Counted from the stretch's first letter, positions 25,297 to 34,036 are shown. The stretch is 64,000 nt of DNA from Shimia sagamensis (GCF_900182745.1 NZ_FXTY01000009.1:1-64000); one strand, 5' to 3'. Numbers and translations: made by a program. The notes: generated by a model not told the origin, from the letters alone.

Positions 25297-26352
25297 ATGG
25301 ATTTGGCTGCGGGTTTGAGATTGAAATGGCCACTGTTGCAGGCGCCGATGGCCGGTGTTTCTACACCGGAGATGGCGGCGGCGGTGAGCAATGCCGGTGG
25401 GCTGGGTGCGCTGGGTCTTGGCGCGGCGGGTGTGGATGGGGCGCGGGAGATGCTGCGGGCGACGCGGGCACTGACGGTTCGGCCTTTTAATGCCAATGTA
25501 TTTTGCCACGCGCCCGCGCTACGGGATGCGGATGTGGAAGCGGATTGGCTGGCAGCACTGGCGCCGACGTTTGCGCGGTTTGACGCAAAGCCCCCTGAAG
25601 CGTTGCATGAGATTTACCGCAGTTTTGTGGTGGACCGGGCGATGTGCGACATGTTGATCGAAGAGGCGCCGGGAGTGGTGAGCCTGCATTTCGGAGTGCC
25701 GGAGAAGGCGTGGATTGCGGAATTGCAGGCGGCAGGCAATTTGGTGTTTGCCAGTGCGACCAATGTGAACGAGGCACGCGCCTGCGAAGCTGCGGGTGTG
25801 GATGCGATTGTGGCGCAGGGCATTGAGGCGGGCGGCCATCGCGGGGCGTTTGATCCGGATGTTGAGGATGAGGCATTGCCGACGCTGGCGCTGGTGGAGC
25901 GCTTAGTGGCAGTTTGTGAGCGGCCAGTGATTGCCGCTGGTGGTTTGATGGATGGCACTGATGTGGCGCGGGCTTTGGGACGTGGCGCAGCAGCAGCGCA
26001 GTTGGGCACGGCGTTTTTGGATTGCACGGAGACGGCGGCGGATGCGGCCTACCGCGCGGCGTTGCGGGACCCGGAGCAGGGGCCGCCGGTGTTGACGACG
26101 TCAATATCCGGACGGGCGGCGCGCTGTATGCGCAATGACTTTGTCAAGTTGGGACAGGGTCTGCATGCCAAGGTGCCGGACTATCCGGTGACTTATGATG
26201 CGGGCAAGGCGCTCAACGCGGCAGCAAAGGCAGCAGGCGAGAATGGATTTGGCGCGCAATGGGCTGGCACTGGCGTGGCGCGGGTGCGCTCTGGTGGCGC
26301 GGCGGAGATTTTGGAAGCGATTGGCGCGGGTTTAGATGCGGCGCAGGCCTGA
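25297..26352 (+). CDS. Nitronate monooxygenase-like flavin oxidoreductase
   Basis: A 351-residue TIM-barrel FMN enzyme of the 2-nitropropane dioxygenase family. Signature parts are the N-terminal PLLQAPMAGVSTPEMAAAV, the catalytic-His region GIEAGGHRG, AAGGLMDG and the phosphate-binding GRGAAAAQLGTAF. These enzymes oxidise nitronates with FMN and O2; some relatives are NADH:quinone reductases. The start has GGGAGG upstream. It is divergent from the small membrane protein and convergent with fabB, with a shared hairpin between them. Confidence 0.85.
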   Translation: MDLAAGLRLKWPLLQAPMAGVSTPEMAAAVSNAGGLGALGLGAAGVDGAREMLRATRALTVRPFNANVFCHAPALRDADVEADWLAALAPTFARFDAKPPEALHEIYRSFVVDRAMCDMLIEEAPGVVSLHFGVPEKAWIAELQAAGNLVFASATNVNEARACEAAGVDAIVAQGIEAGGHRGAFDPDVEDEALPTLALVERLVAVCERPVIAAGGLMDGTDVARALGRGAAAAQLGTAFLDCTETAADAAYRAALRDPEQGPPVLTTSISGRAARCMRNDFVKLGQGLHAKVPDYPVTYDAGKALNAAAKAAGENGFGAQWAGTGVARVRSGGAAEILEAIGAGLDAAQA

Positions 26353-26363
26353 CATCAGAAACA

Positions 26364-26390
26364 AGAAATGCCCCACGTGGGGGCATTTCT
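26364..26390. terminator. Bidirectional terminator hairpin between convergent genes
   Basis: AGAAATGCCCC / GGGGCATTTCT arms (11 bp) around a short ACGTG loop, between the stop of the nitronate monooxygenase gene and the stop of fabB. There is no long T-run, but its symmetry and place suit both strands. Confidence 0.55.
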
Positions 26391-26411
26391 GAAAGCGTGT
26401 CGCAGGGCGTG

Positions 26412-27641
26412 TTAGCCGCGATACTTGGACAGCAGCATGGAGCCGTTGGTGCCGCCAAAGCCGAAGCTGTTGGTCATCACCGTGTCCAGACCAGCGTTTT
26501 CAACCAGATCCGTTGCCACTTCGCCCGGGTTGATCGCAGGGTCTAGGGTTTCCACGTTGATCGACGGCGTGATGAAGTCGCCATCCAGCATCAGCAGGCA
26601 GAAGATTGCTTCCAGCGCACCTGCCGCGCCCTGGGCGTGGCCGGTCATGGACTTGGTGGAAGAGATCGGAGGCGTGGTGCCTTCGCCAAAGACGCGGCGC
26701 ACGGCCTCAACTTCACCAACATCGCCCACTGGCGTGGAGGTGCCGTGTGCGTTGATGTAACTGACCTTGCGGTCTTCTGGCAGCGTGGCTGTTGCCAGAC
26801 GCATGGCGCGTTCGCCACCTTCACCAGAAGGTGCCACCATGTCGTGGCCGTCCGAGGTTGCGGCAAAGCCGGTGACTTCGGCGTAGATTTTGGCACCGCG
26901 GGCCAGCGCGTGGTCGAGGTCTTCGAGAACAACAATGCCGCCGCCGCCGGAGATCACAAAGCCGTCGCGGCTTTCATCAAAGGCACGGGAGGCCTTTTCC
27001 GGGGTGTCGTTGAACTTGCTGCTCATCGCGCCCATGGCGTCAAACAGACAGGAGAGAGTCCAGTCGAGCTCTTCGCCGCCGCCCGCAAACATCACATCCT
27101 GTTTGCCCATCATGATCTGTTCCGCCGCATTGCCGATGCAGTGCAGGGAGGTCGAGCAAGCGGAGGTGATGGAGTAGTTGATGCCTTTGATTTTAAAGGC
27201 GGTGGCCAGGTTCGCCGAAATGGTCGAGCTCATGCATTTTGGCACTGCAAAAGGCCCGATACGCTTGGTTGCGCCGGTTTTGGCCACGGTCTGGTGTGCC
27301 ACCAGCATCGCCGAGGTGGAAGGACCACCGGAGCCCGCCACAAGGCCGGTGCGTTCGTTCACAACCTGATCGTCAGAGAGACCGGCATCGGCAATGGCCT
27401 GTTGCATGGCGATATGAGCGTAAGCCGCGCCGGGACCCATGAAGCGCAGGGTGCGTTTGTCGACCTGCTCTTTGATGTCGATGTCGATGTGACCGGCAAT
27501 CTGGCTGCGGAAGCCGTGCTCGGTCATTTCGGCACTGGCGGAAATTCCGGATTTGCCCGCTTTCAATGAGGCGGTGACTTCTTCGGCATTGTTGCCAATC
27601 GAGGATACGATACCCAGTCCGGTAACGACGACGCGACGCAT
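26412..27641 (-). CDS. fabB: Beta-ketoacyl-ACP synthase I
   Basis: A 409-residue KAS I enzyme for chain elongation in fatty-acid synthesis, including the unsaturated branch after FabA. The catalytic triad is C162 (TSACSTS), H299 (NAHGTSTPVGD) and H335 (SMTGHAQG), with K330 before it; the C-terminal GFGGTN is present. It starts directly with MRRVVVTG and a GGGAGA ribosome site. In many alphaproteobacteria fabB follows fabA in one operon; here fabA is 5.3 kb away (32934-33440) on the same strand with other genes between. Confidence 0.95.
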   Translation of the reverse strand: MRRVVVTGLGIVSSIGNNAEEVTASLKAGKSGISASAEMTEHGFRSQIAGHIDIDIKEQVDKRTLRFMGPGAAYAHIAMQQAIADAGLSDDQVVNERTGLVAGSGGPSTSAMLVAHQTVAKTGATKRIGPFAVPKCMSSTISANLATAFKIKGINYSITSACSTSLHCIGNAAEQIMMGKQDVMFAGGGEELDWTLSCLFDAMGAMSSKFNDTPEKASRAFDESRDGFVISGGGGIVVLEDLDHALARGAKIYAEVTGFAATSDGHDMVAPSGEGGERAMRLATATLPEDRKVSYINAHGTSTPVGDVGEVEAVRRVFGEGTTPPISSTKSMTGHAQGAAGALEAIFCLLMLDGDFITPSINVETLDPAINPGEVATDLVENAGLDTVMTNSFGFGGTNGSMLLSKYRG

Positions 27642-27756
27642 GTGCGCTCTCCCTTAGTTTGTTGAGCACTATGTAGGGGATGAAGGGGGGGCGGCGCAAG
27701 GTGGGGCGTTGCGACAGGGCGCCTAGGGGCGGGAAATTTGTGACCCGATGGTTGGT

Positions 27757-27793
27757 GCCGCTGCCAGCCTGGGTGTTGGAGGCTGGCAGCGGT
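27757..27793 (-). other. Strong stem-loop after the GFA gene
   Basis: Perfect 12-bp arms CCGCTGCCAGCC / GGCTGGCAGCGG around an 11-nt loop, 8 nt beyond the GFA stop and 116 nt before the fabB ATG. No T-run follows on either strand, so it may be a factor-dependent end, an mRNA-stabilising hairpin or part of the fabB leader. Confidence 0.45.
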
Positions 27794-27799
27794 GCAGTT

Positions 27800-28207
27800 T
27801 CAGCCCGGCATCTTCTCAAATGCGGGAAGGCCGTCCTCCAGAACCGTGGCGTCCAATTTGCTGGACACGTAGACGTTCACTTTCGGGGCAAACTCTTGAT
27901 GTTCTTTGATGTTCCCGGCGCGGATGCCCAGCATGCCTTCGCGGGCAGAGTTTTGCGTGAACAGGGGGGTGCCGCAGGTGGCGCAGAAGTGTTTGGTCAT
28001 TGTGGTGCCCGCATCCGAGCCGTGTGAGAATGTTTTGGGCGTGCCGGTGATCTTCACATCATCCTGCTTCATGAACATCAGGGTTGCATAAGCGCTGCCG
28101 GTTGAGTGACGGCAAGCGGTGCAGTGGCAATTGGCCATGACCGGCACGTCGCCGTCCGCTTCAAATGAGATTTCGCCGCAGAGGCAGTGACCTGTGAGAT
28201 GTGTCAT
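27800..28207 (-). CDS. GFA family protein (glutathione-dependent formaldehyde-activating fold)
   Basis: A 135-residue zinc protein of the GFA/CENP-V family. The cysteine pattern is complete: C8 and C10 (GHCLCGE), C27, C29 and C32 (CHCTAC), and the later CATCG pair. Some family members bind glutathione and speed its addition to formaldehyde, but most, like this one, have no tested role. The start 28207 (MTHLTGHC) fits the family; an upstream in-frame start at 28270 does not. It lies between the iron transport operon and fabB on the same strand. Confidence 0.82.
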   Translation of the reverse strand: MTHLTGHCLCGEISFEADGDVPVMANCHCTACRHSTGSAYATLMFMKQDDVKITGTPKTFSHGSDAGTTMTKHFCATCGTPLFTQNSAREGMLGIRAGNIKEHQEFAPKVNVYVSSKLDATVLEDGLPAFEKMPG

Positions 28208-28290
28208 GGGATGTCCTTCGATGTTCGCACCATTGCCTCGCGAGAGTACGGCAATAAGGCGATGCATCAAGGATTCATCCCATGAGTCAC

Positions 28291-29091
28291 TTAATGGTGA
28301 GTGGGGCCTGCTGTTCCCTGGTGGGCCAACCGCGCATCCACATAAAGCACATTGCGCTGGGTGCGCTCCAGGTCTGTGAGAACGCGGTAGGTTTCTTCGA
28401 TCTGGGGCAGGGCAAGGATGTGCTCGGGTTTGCCGTCCGCCAGTATGGCACCGTCGCGCAAGAGCACGAGGCGGTCGCAGAATTTGGCAGCGAGGTTGAG
28501 GTCATGCAGGGCGGCCATCACCACGGGCTTTTTGCGGTCCATCTCGTTGCGGACCGAGGTCAGGATGGAGAGCTGGTGGTGCAAGTCCAGCGCGCTGGTA
28601 GGTTCATCCAGCAGGATCACATCCGGCGCACGCACGATGGTTTGGGCGACGGCGACCATTTGCGCTTGCCCGCCGCTCAGATCCGCCACGCCACGGTTGG
28701 CGAGGTGGGACAGGCCAAGCGCGTGTAGCGTGTCAGAGACGCGGTCGAGGTTGTCGTTGTTCACCCGCCAACCGGTGGTTTGCTTGAGGGCCAGCAGTAC
28801 GCTTTCAAACACCGAGAGAAGCGCGTTGCAGCCATAGGCTTGCGGCATGTAGGCCACCCGTTTGGCGCGGTCTTTGCGGCCCAGCTGGGTGACGTCTTCG
28901 CCTGCGATGGTCAACGTGCCTTTGGTAGGCGTGATTAGGCCCGCGATGGTTTTGAACAGGGTGGATTTGCCCGCGGCGTTAGGGCCGATAAGGCCGACAA
29001 AGGCGCCGGGGGGGATGTTGCTGACGGTCACGTCTTGCAGGACATTGGTGCGGCCGTAGCCTGCGGACAGATTGGCGATGGTCAGGGTCAT
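28291..29091 (-). CDS. Iron(III)-siderophore type ABC transporter ATPase
   Basis: A 266-residue ABC ATPase of the FecE/FhuC branch. Walker A is GPNAAGKST, the signature is LSGGQAQ, Walker B is ILLDEPTSALD, and ALHDLN is the switch histidine region. It powers the permease encoded just upstream; the ATG overlaps the permease stop as ATGA. An open frame runs upstream to 29490 but is inside the permease gene. The permease and binding protein point to ferric siderophore or chelate uptake. Confidence 0.9.
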   Translation of the reverse strand: MTLTIANLSAGYGRTNVLQDVTVSNIPPGAFVGLIGPNAAGKSTLFKTIAGLITPTKGTLTIAGEDVTQLGRKDRAKRVAYMPQAYGCNALLSVFESVLLALKQTTGWRVNNDNLDRVSDTLHALGLSHLANRGVADLSGGQAQMVAVAQTIVRAPDVILLDEPTSALDLHHQLSILTSVRNEMDRKKPVVMAALHDLNLAAKFCDRLVLLRDGAILADGKPEHILALPQIEETYRVLTDLERTQRNVLYVDARLAHQGTAGPTHH

Positions 29092-30149
29092 TGCAGGCGC
29101 TCCCGTCGTGAGCTGAGGATGATTGAGATGAAGATCGGCACACCAATCAGCGAGGTGATGATGCCTATGGGATAGATGATGCCCGGCGTAATGGTTTTGG
29201 AGATCAGCGAGGTGAGCGACAGCACCAAGGCGCCAACAAGCGCGGAGAGCGGCACAAAGTAGCGTTGGTCTTCGCCCACCAGCATGCGGGCAATGTGCGG
29301 CCCAACAAGGCCCACAAAGCCTACGGTGCCGACAAAAGATACGGCGGTGGCGGCAAGCAGTGAGATACAGATCAGCATTTCCACGCGCAGACGGCCTACG
29401 TCCACGCCCATGCTTTGCGCGGTGGCTTCGCCCATGCGCAGGGCGGTCATCGGCCAGGTGCGGTAGAGGCTGAAGGGGATGGCGAAGCAAAGGAGGATGG
29501 TGCCGAGGCCGATCTTTTCCCAGCTGGCGCGGCTGAGCGAGCCCATCATCCAGAACACAATGCGGGCGATTTGGTCCTCTGAGGCCATGTATTGCATCAG
29601 CGCCAGCAGGGCGGAGAAGGTGAAGAAAATTGCGATGCCAAAGAGGATCATGGTTTCAGATCCCACCCCTTTGAGGCGGGTGGCCAGCAGGATGAAACCA
29701 CAGGTGCAGAGCGCAAAGACAAAGGCGTTTACAGTGACCAGCAGGGGGCCGACGGCGGGGATAACGCTGATGCCAAGCACAATGGCAAGCGAGGCGCCAA
29801 AGCTGGCGGCGGCGGAGACGCCAAGTGTGAACGGTTCGGCCAACGGGTTGTTCAGGATGGTCTGCATTTGCGCGCCTGCGACAGCGAGCAGAGCACCAAC
29901 CAGAACGGCGGTCACGGCAACAGGCAGGCGATAGTCCCAGACAATGACCTTCAATCGCGCACCATGGGACATTGGATCAAACAGCACTTCGGCAACGGTG
30001 GACAGGCTGTAGCCACCCGGTCCGGTGGTGATGTCCAGTAGGAAGCTCAGGCACAGAAGGCCAAAGACGGCGGCGATAACGCCGTAACGGCGGGATACAC
30101 GCGCCACATAGGCGTGGCGCAGTGCCACGGGATCAACATTGAGGGTCAC
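29088..30149 (-). CDS. FecCD-type iron ABC transporter permease
   Basis: A 353-residue integral membrane protein with about nine to ten hydrophobic segments. Conserved parts are the GGYSLSTVAEVL-like N-terminal loop, the NPLAEPFTLGVSAAASFGA segment and the late GTVGFVGLVGPHIARML cytoplasmic coupling region of the FecCD family. Only one permease gene is present, so it probably forms a homodimer like BtuC. It starts 69 nt after the binding-protein gene. Confidence 0.9.
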   Translation of the reverse strand: MTLNVDPVALRHAYVARVSRRYGVIAAVFGLLCLSFLLDITTGPGGYSLSTVAEVLFDPMSHGARLKVIVWDYRLPVAVTAVLVGALLAVAGAQMQTILNNPLAEPFTLGVSAAASFGASLAIVLGISVIPAVGPLLVTVNAFVFALCTCGFILLATRLKGVGSETMILFGIAIFFTFSALLALMQYMASEDQIARIVFWMMGSLSRASWEKIGLGTILLCFAIPFSLYRTWPMTALRMGEATAQSMGVDVGRLRVEMLICISLLAATAVSFVGTVGFVGLVGPHIARMLVGEDQRYFVPLSALVGALVLSLTSLISKTITPGIIYPIGIITSLIGVPIFISIILSSRRERLQ

Positions 30150-30218
30150 GAGGGAGGTCTCCGGAGGAAAAAGGTGTCCGGCCCCGCAATCTGCGGAGCC
30201 GGGTGTTGGCGGGGGGAT

Positions 30219-31373
30219 TTAGCCGCCAACGTCCAGACTGCCCCAGAACACGCCGGAGTAGTCGATCGGAAGGAACTTATCGTGCAGCTCCTTCATGGAG
30301 GCCTCTGGATCTACGTCCTCAAACAGCTCCGGATGCATCCATTTGGCAAAGGCTTGCATCGCTACGAAGTGGTAGGGGCTGTTGTAGAACTGGTGGTAGA
30401 CCGAGTGGAAACGACCGTTTTTCACGGCCGACAGCTCGCCCCAGCCTTCGCGGGAAGCCAGCGCGGTCAGGCGTTCTTGCACCTGTGCTTGCTCCGCTTC
30501 GTACCCAAACAGCACGGCCGTGGTGGCCGGGTTTGCCTCAGACCAGTTGGCGCCGGTGCCGATGATGATTTCTGGATCATCCGCAAAGATTGCCTCAAGG
30601 CTGACGCTGGTGCGGAAGCCCGGGAATTTCAGAGAGCCCCAGTTGCGGCCGCCGGACATATCGACCAGACGGCCCAAGTTGGCCGCGCCAAAGGTGTTGC
30701 AGCATTTGTTTGGGTTATAGCCCGCAGCGCTCTCGATGAAGACAACAGGGCGGTCTTCAACCGGGATCTGCTCTACGCGGGAATAGATCAGCTTCATCTG
30801 TTGTTGATAGTAATCGCTGAAGGCGTCCGCATTGTCGCGCTTGTCAAAAATGCGACCCATCAGCTGAATGCTGGGCACGGTGTTCTCTGTTGGGTTTTGA
30901 CGAAAGTCGACAAAGACCGTGGCCACGCCAGCCTCTTCGAGCTTTTCGATGATGCCGCTTTCCTGCGCCTTGAGCAGGTTGCCGAGGTTCATAAACACCA
31001 CTTCGGTGCCCAGGGTGATCACGGCCTCCAGATTCCATTCATCAGAATAGGGGCTGCCAAAGCTCTTGAGGCTGGCAATTTCCGGGAATTTTTCGAGGTA
31101 TTTGCGGTAGGCGTCCGGGTCATATTTGACCATGTCGTCTTTCCAGCCAACAACGCGCTCAAACGGGTTTTCCTGATCCACAACCGCAATGGAATAAATC
31201 ATGCGGCCTTCGCCGATCACGATTTTGGATGGGTTTTTCTCAACTTCGACAACGCGGCCTGCGACGTCGGTGACGGTGATGGTCTCTGCGAGGGCGATCG
31301 TGGCGGACGTTACGGAAAACGTCATTGCTGCGGCAGCGGAGCAAAGACCCCGTGTCAGTGTACTGACTTTCAT
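30219..31373 (-). CDS. ABC transporter substrate-binding protein for iron(III)/siderophore
   Basis: A 384-residue periplasmic binding protein. Residues 1-29 form a Sec signal peptide ending ATIALA-ET; there is no lipobox. The mature part has the TroA/FepB fold, with ITVTDVAGRVVEVEKNPSKI at its start and the domain-linking long helix. A CCNTFG segment near residue 225 is unusual for the family. ATG 31373 has AAGGAGAG nearby; upstream open codons to 31448 are less likely. It heads the operon with the permease and ATPase; iron control by Irr, RirA or Fur is expected but not shown. Confidence 0.87.
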   Translation of the reverse strand: MKVSTLTRGLCSAAAAMTFSVTSATIALAETITVTDVAGRVVEVEKNPSKIVIGEGRMIYSIAVVDQENPFERVVGWKDDMVKYDPDAYRKYLEKFPEIASLKSFGSPYSDEWNLEAVITLGTEVVFMNLGNLLKAQESGIIEKLEEAGVATVFVDFRQNPTENTVPSIQLMGRIFDKRDNADAFSDYYQQQMKLIYSRVEQIPVEDRPVVFIESAAGYNPNKCCNTFGAANLGRLVDMSGGRNWGSLKFPGFRTSVSLEAIFADDPEIIIGTGANWSEANPATTAVLFGYEAEQAQVQERLTALASREGWGELSAVKNGRFHSVYHQFYNSPYHFVAMQAFAKWMHPELFEDVDPEASMKELHDKFLPIDYSGVFWGSLDVGG

Positions 31374-31730
31374 GGGTCTCTCCTTGGATGTGTCGCGACA
31401 GGAGTCGCGAACTGACGGCAAACAATGATGATTTACTAAAATTGTCAAGTATGAGTCTCGGTTTATTAACGAATTGGCAAACTAAAATGGAAGGTTGTGG
31501 TTTGTTCATTAGGGGGAGGCTTGGGAGCTCGGAAATCGGGTCTTTGCGCGCTGGGCAAATGTCATGACAAGCGGTTTTGAACCATTGCGACATCATTCTG
31601 TAGCCGACGAGGGAAAGTTCTTGAGCATTTTTCAGTGAGTCATTGATGAAAGGCCACAATGAAACGTTCCAGCCACTATCATTCCTAGCCGCGTAGCTTA
31701 AAGGAGGGGGGACCCCACGGAGATTGAACG
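31374..31730. other. Divergent intergenic region upstream of the iron operon
   Basis: This 357-nt stretch is visibly richer in A and T than its neighbours. On the minus strand TTGACA (31448-31443) could be a -35 for the iron operon, with a weak -10 (TTGTTT) 17 nt on. The same part holds TGA-N13-TCA symmetry, but not a clear Fur, RirA or Irr box. Nearer the plus-strand gene an AGGAGG-like run at about 31702 is too far from its ATG to be the ribosome site. No RNA gene was recognised. Confidence 0.35.
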
Positions 31731-32243
31731 ATGAACACTTCACAAACGCTGCCGGAACTGATTGCGGCAGCACAGGTCAAAGCAAAGATCTCTGAAGATT
31801 GTATCTTGGAAATTCGAGACCTTCTGGAAAAGCAGACCGCGTCCGAAGCACAAGTCGAGGAGTTTCGCGTGGCGCACGTCGCGCTTGAGCTGGCGGCGGT
31901 CGATACCTTTACCCTGTTTGAGGCGCGCATGCAGCACCACTTCAGACGGGGCCCATTTTCCCGAAAGTTAAGAGCCGCACTTTTGGATGCCGGGCATAGT
32001 GACCTCGCCGACAGGATCCACAAATACTATTTGGCAATCAACGTGCTCAAACACGGAAAAGGCGCGAGCTATAGGGAACTGTGCAATACCCCGACCGAGC
32101 TTTTTCATGTGAGGCGCACTGAAACGGTCATGTCACAGGACGAAGACGCTCCTTCAAGCTTTATAGATATTGGCGTACGAGGCTTTTTTGATGGACTCGC
32201 CGCAACCCTTCTTGAAGCTCAGAAATTCCTCGAAGACCAGTAG
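31731..32243 (+). CDS. Hypothetical protein, 170 aa
   Basis: A soluble, mostly helical protein without signal peptide, membrane segment or recognised motif. The N-terminal 60 residues look amphipathic. The centre has basic KYYLAINVLKHGKGASYREL, and the C-terminus contains GVRGFFDGLAATLLEA. The base composition is more AT-rich than the flanking fab and iron genes, suggesting acquisition from elsewhere. ATG 31731 has GGAG eight bases upstream. It stands 73 nt before trmL and may share a transcript. Confidence 0.6.
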   Translation: MNTSQTLPELIAAAQVKAKISEDCILEIRDLLEKQTASEAQVEEFRVAHVALELAAVDTFTLFEARMQHHFRRGPFSRKLRAALLDAGHSDLADRIHKYYLAINVLKHGKGASYRELCNTPTELFHVRRTETVMSQDEDAPSSFIDIGVRGFFDGLAATLLEAQKFLEDQ

Positions 32244-32316
32244 CTTTCAGAGCTCGATTTACAAAACGCGTGCATGGCGAATGCTACGTCCTCAAGTGAG
32301 AAAGTTTACACACCGA

Positions 32317-32790
32317 ATGTCTGAACCGTGCCTGAAAATTGTGTTGGTAACACCCGAAATCCCTTACAATACAGGCGCTATTGGACGGACGTGCGTTGCA
32401 TTGAACCTAGAGCTGATTTTGATCAAACCGTATGGGTTTTCGCTTGATGAGAAAGCCGTGCGGCGTGCTGGAACAGACTACTGGAAATATGTTCATCTCA
32501 GCGAATATGAGAGTTGGCAAGCCTTTCTAGATGAGCGCCGCCCGCTGCCCGAAAGCCTATACTTCTTCGAAGAACATGGCGACCAAACCATTTACGATCC
32601 TGACTATCAACAGGATGGCTACCTGGTGTTTGGGTGTGAATCCAAAGGCCTGCCTTCGGAAGTTCTAAATGGGATGGAAGATCGAACATTCAGTTTGCCG
32701 ATGCTCGATTCACGTGTCCGATCGCTCAATTTGGCAAATGTGGCCACAGCAGTTGTCTATCAAGCCATGCGGACGCAATTGGGTGGTTGA
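32317..32790 (+). CDS. trmL: tRNA (cytidine(34)-2'-O)-methyltransferase TrmL
   Basis: A 157-residue SPOUT methyltransferase that methylates the wobble ribose of certain leucine tRNAs using SAM. Knot motifs are NTGAIGRTC near the start, FGCESKGLP, and the C-terminal RSLNLANVATAVVYQA. The length equals the family norm. ATG 32317 was chosen because residues from there align with the family; the frame is open to 32170 and an ATG at 32281 is possible. No strong ribosome site is visible before either. A bidirectional terminator separates it from fabA. Confidence 0.9.
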   Translation: MSEPCLKIVLVTPEIPYNTGAIGRTCVALNLELILIKPYGFSLDEKAVRRAGTDYWKYVHLSEYESWQAFLDERRPLPESLYFFEEHGDQTIYDPDYQQDGYLVFGCESKGLPSEVLNGMEDRTFSLPMLDSRVRSLNLANVATAVVYQAMRTQLGG

Positions 32791-32864
32791 AGGCCGCCAG
32801 TGGTGAGTTGATTAGTGCTGCCTGCAAGAGTGCGTAGCGGTCGATATCCAATGTACTGAATGAC

Positions 32865-32896
32865 AAAAGCTCCCGAAGAGTACTTCGGGAGCTTTT
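32865..32896. terminator. Bidirectional terminator between trmL and fabA
   Basis: A perfect 14-bp stem AAAAGCTCCCGAAG / CTTCGGGAGCTTTT with an AGTA loop. Its A and T ends give U-rich tails in both directions, fitting the two convergent genes. Confidence 0.85.
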
Positions 32897-32933
32897 GATT
32901 GTAGTGGCAGCGCCGATACGGCTGTGGCGCAGA

Positions 32934-33440
32934 TTATTCCGTCGCCAAGCCGACTTTCATGTCTTTGACCGCGTAAATCTCTTCACCGTCTGCGTGTACG
33001 GTACCGTTGGCGACGCCAAGCTTCAGCTTACGGTCGATGATACGTGTGTATTGTACATTGTAGGTCAGCATCTTGCGGTCAGGTTTGACCATGCCTTTGA
33101 GCTTCACTTCGCCCACACCCATCGCCATACCTTTGCCGGGCATGCCGCGCCAGCCAAGGCCGAAGCCGGTCAGTTGCCACAGGCCGTCAAGGCCCAAGCA
33201 GCCTGGCATGATTGGGTTGCCGGGGAAGTGGCAGTCAAAAAACCAGAGGTCGGGCGTGATGTCGAATTCTGCGATCACGTGGCCTTTGCCAAACTCACCG
33301 CCGTCTGCGGAGATGTCGGTGATGCGATCCATCATCAACATCGGTGGCATTGGCAGTTGGGCGTTGCCGGGACCAAACAATTCGCCACGGGCGCATTTCA
33401 GCAGGTCGTCTTTGTCAAAGCTCGTGGGGTAGTCGGCCAT
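32934..33440 (-). CDS. fabA: 3-hydroxydecanoyl-ACP dehydratase/isomerase
   Basis: A 168-residue hotdog enzyme that dehydrates 3-hydroxydecanoyl-ACP and isomerises the product, opening the unsaturated fatty-acid branch. The catalytic pair is H71 (CHFPGNP) and D85 (GCLGLDG), matching H70/D84 of the E. coli enzyme. The ATG at 33440 has a GGGACC-type upstream stretch. It is divergent from irr, an arrangement common in Rhodobacterales. It ends at the bidirectional hairpin, so fabB is not in the same transcript. Confidence 0.95.
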   Translation of the reverse strand: MADYPTSFDKDDLLKCARGELFGPGNAQLPMPPMLMMDRITDISADGGEFGKGHVIAEFDITPDLWFFDCHFPGNPIMPGCLGLDGLWQLTGFGLGWRGMPGKGMAMGVGEVKLKGMVKPDRKMLTYNVQYTRIIDRKLKLGVANGTVHADGEEIYAVKDMKVGLATE

Positions 33441-33557
33441 TCTGGTGGTCCCTTGTCATCTCGGTGTTGCTTTTGCCTGCTTTATCACCTGCCAGCGTGG
33501 TCCTGCAAGGCAACTGTCGACAAGGGGCGCCGGGCCGCAGATTTGTTTGCGACTCAT

Positions 33558-33593
33558 TTTCATTTGAAATTGGGGTGCAGTTCGCGTTAAATA
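33558..33593 (+). promoter_or_regulatory. Probable irr promoter with overlapping palindrome
   Basis: TTGAAA (33564-33569) and TTAAAT (33587-33592) are 17 nt apart, a good sigma-70 arrangement for the irr gene at 33620. The near-perfect inverted repeat TTTCA-TT-TGAAA (33558-33569) covers the -35 element and could bind Irr itself or another iron regulator. It does not match a published iron-control element closely. Confidence 0.45.
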
Positions 33594-33619
33594 TGCAGCT
33601 GACGCACAGGATATGACTT

Positions 33620-34036
33620 ATGACCACTGAGGCACTTCGTAACGGCACCCAATGGCTCGCATCAGCTGGACTGCGCCCAACACGGCAACGTGTGGCGCTG
33701 GCCGGGTTGCTTGTGGGGGATGGTCAGGACCGGCATGTGACAGCGGAAAGCCTGTTTGCCTCGGTGCGTGAACATGGGGATCGTGTGTCTTTGGCGACGG
33801 TTTACAACACGTTGCGGGCGTTTTGCGACGCGGGTCTGATGCAGGAAATCACCGTGGATGGGTCAAAGAGCTATTTTGACACCAACACCGGCGACCATCC
33901 GCATTTCTTCTGGGAAGATGATCGCGTGCTGACCGATGCCCCTGCGGACGAACTGGAGATTTCCCGGTTGCCAGGCGCGCCTGAAGGGGCTGAGATATCC
34001 AAGATCGATGTTGTGATCCGCTTGCGCCGCACCTGA
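33620..34036 (+). CDS. irr: Iron response regulator Irr (Fur family)
   Basis: A 138-residue Fur-superfamily protein. The winged helix spans about residues 15-85 (LRPTRQRVALAGLL; SLATVYNTLRAF). The dimer domain keeps the Irr-type histidine motif HPHFFWEDD near residue 93, where rhizobial Irr binds haem, but there is no N-terminal haem regulatory motif, as usual in Rhodobacteraceae. No zinc CxxC pairs of classic Fur are present. Irr acts in iron shortage on haem and iron-uptake genes and is destabilised or inactivated by haem. It is divergent from fabA. Confidence 0.9.
   Translation: MTTEALRNGTQWLASAGLRPTRQRVALAGLLVGDGQDRHVTAESLFASVREHGDRVSLATVYNTLRAFCDAGLMQEITVDGSKSYFDTNTGDHPHFFWEDDRVLTDAPADELEISRLPGAPEGAEISKIDVVIRLRRT

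Noticed and set aside
29092-29490. N-terminal extension of the iron transporter ATPase
   Set aside because: It runs within the permease gene in another frame; ATG 29091 overlaps the permease stop as ATGA and matches the family start.
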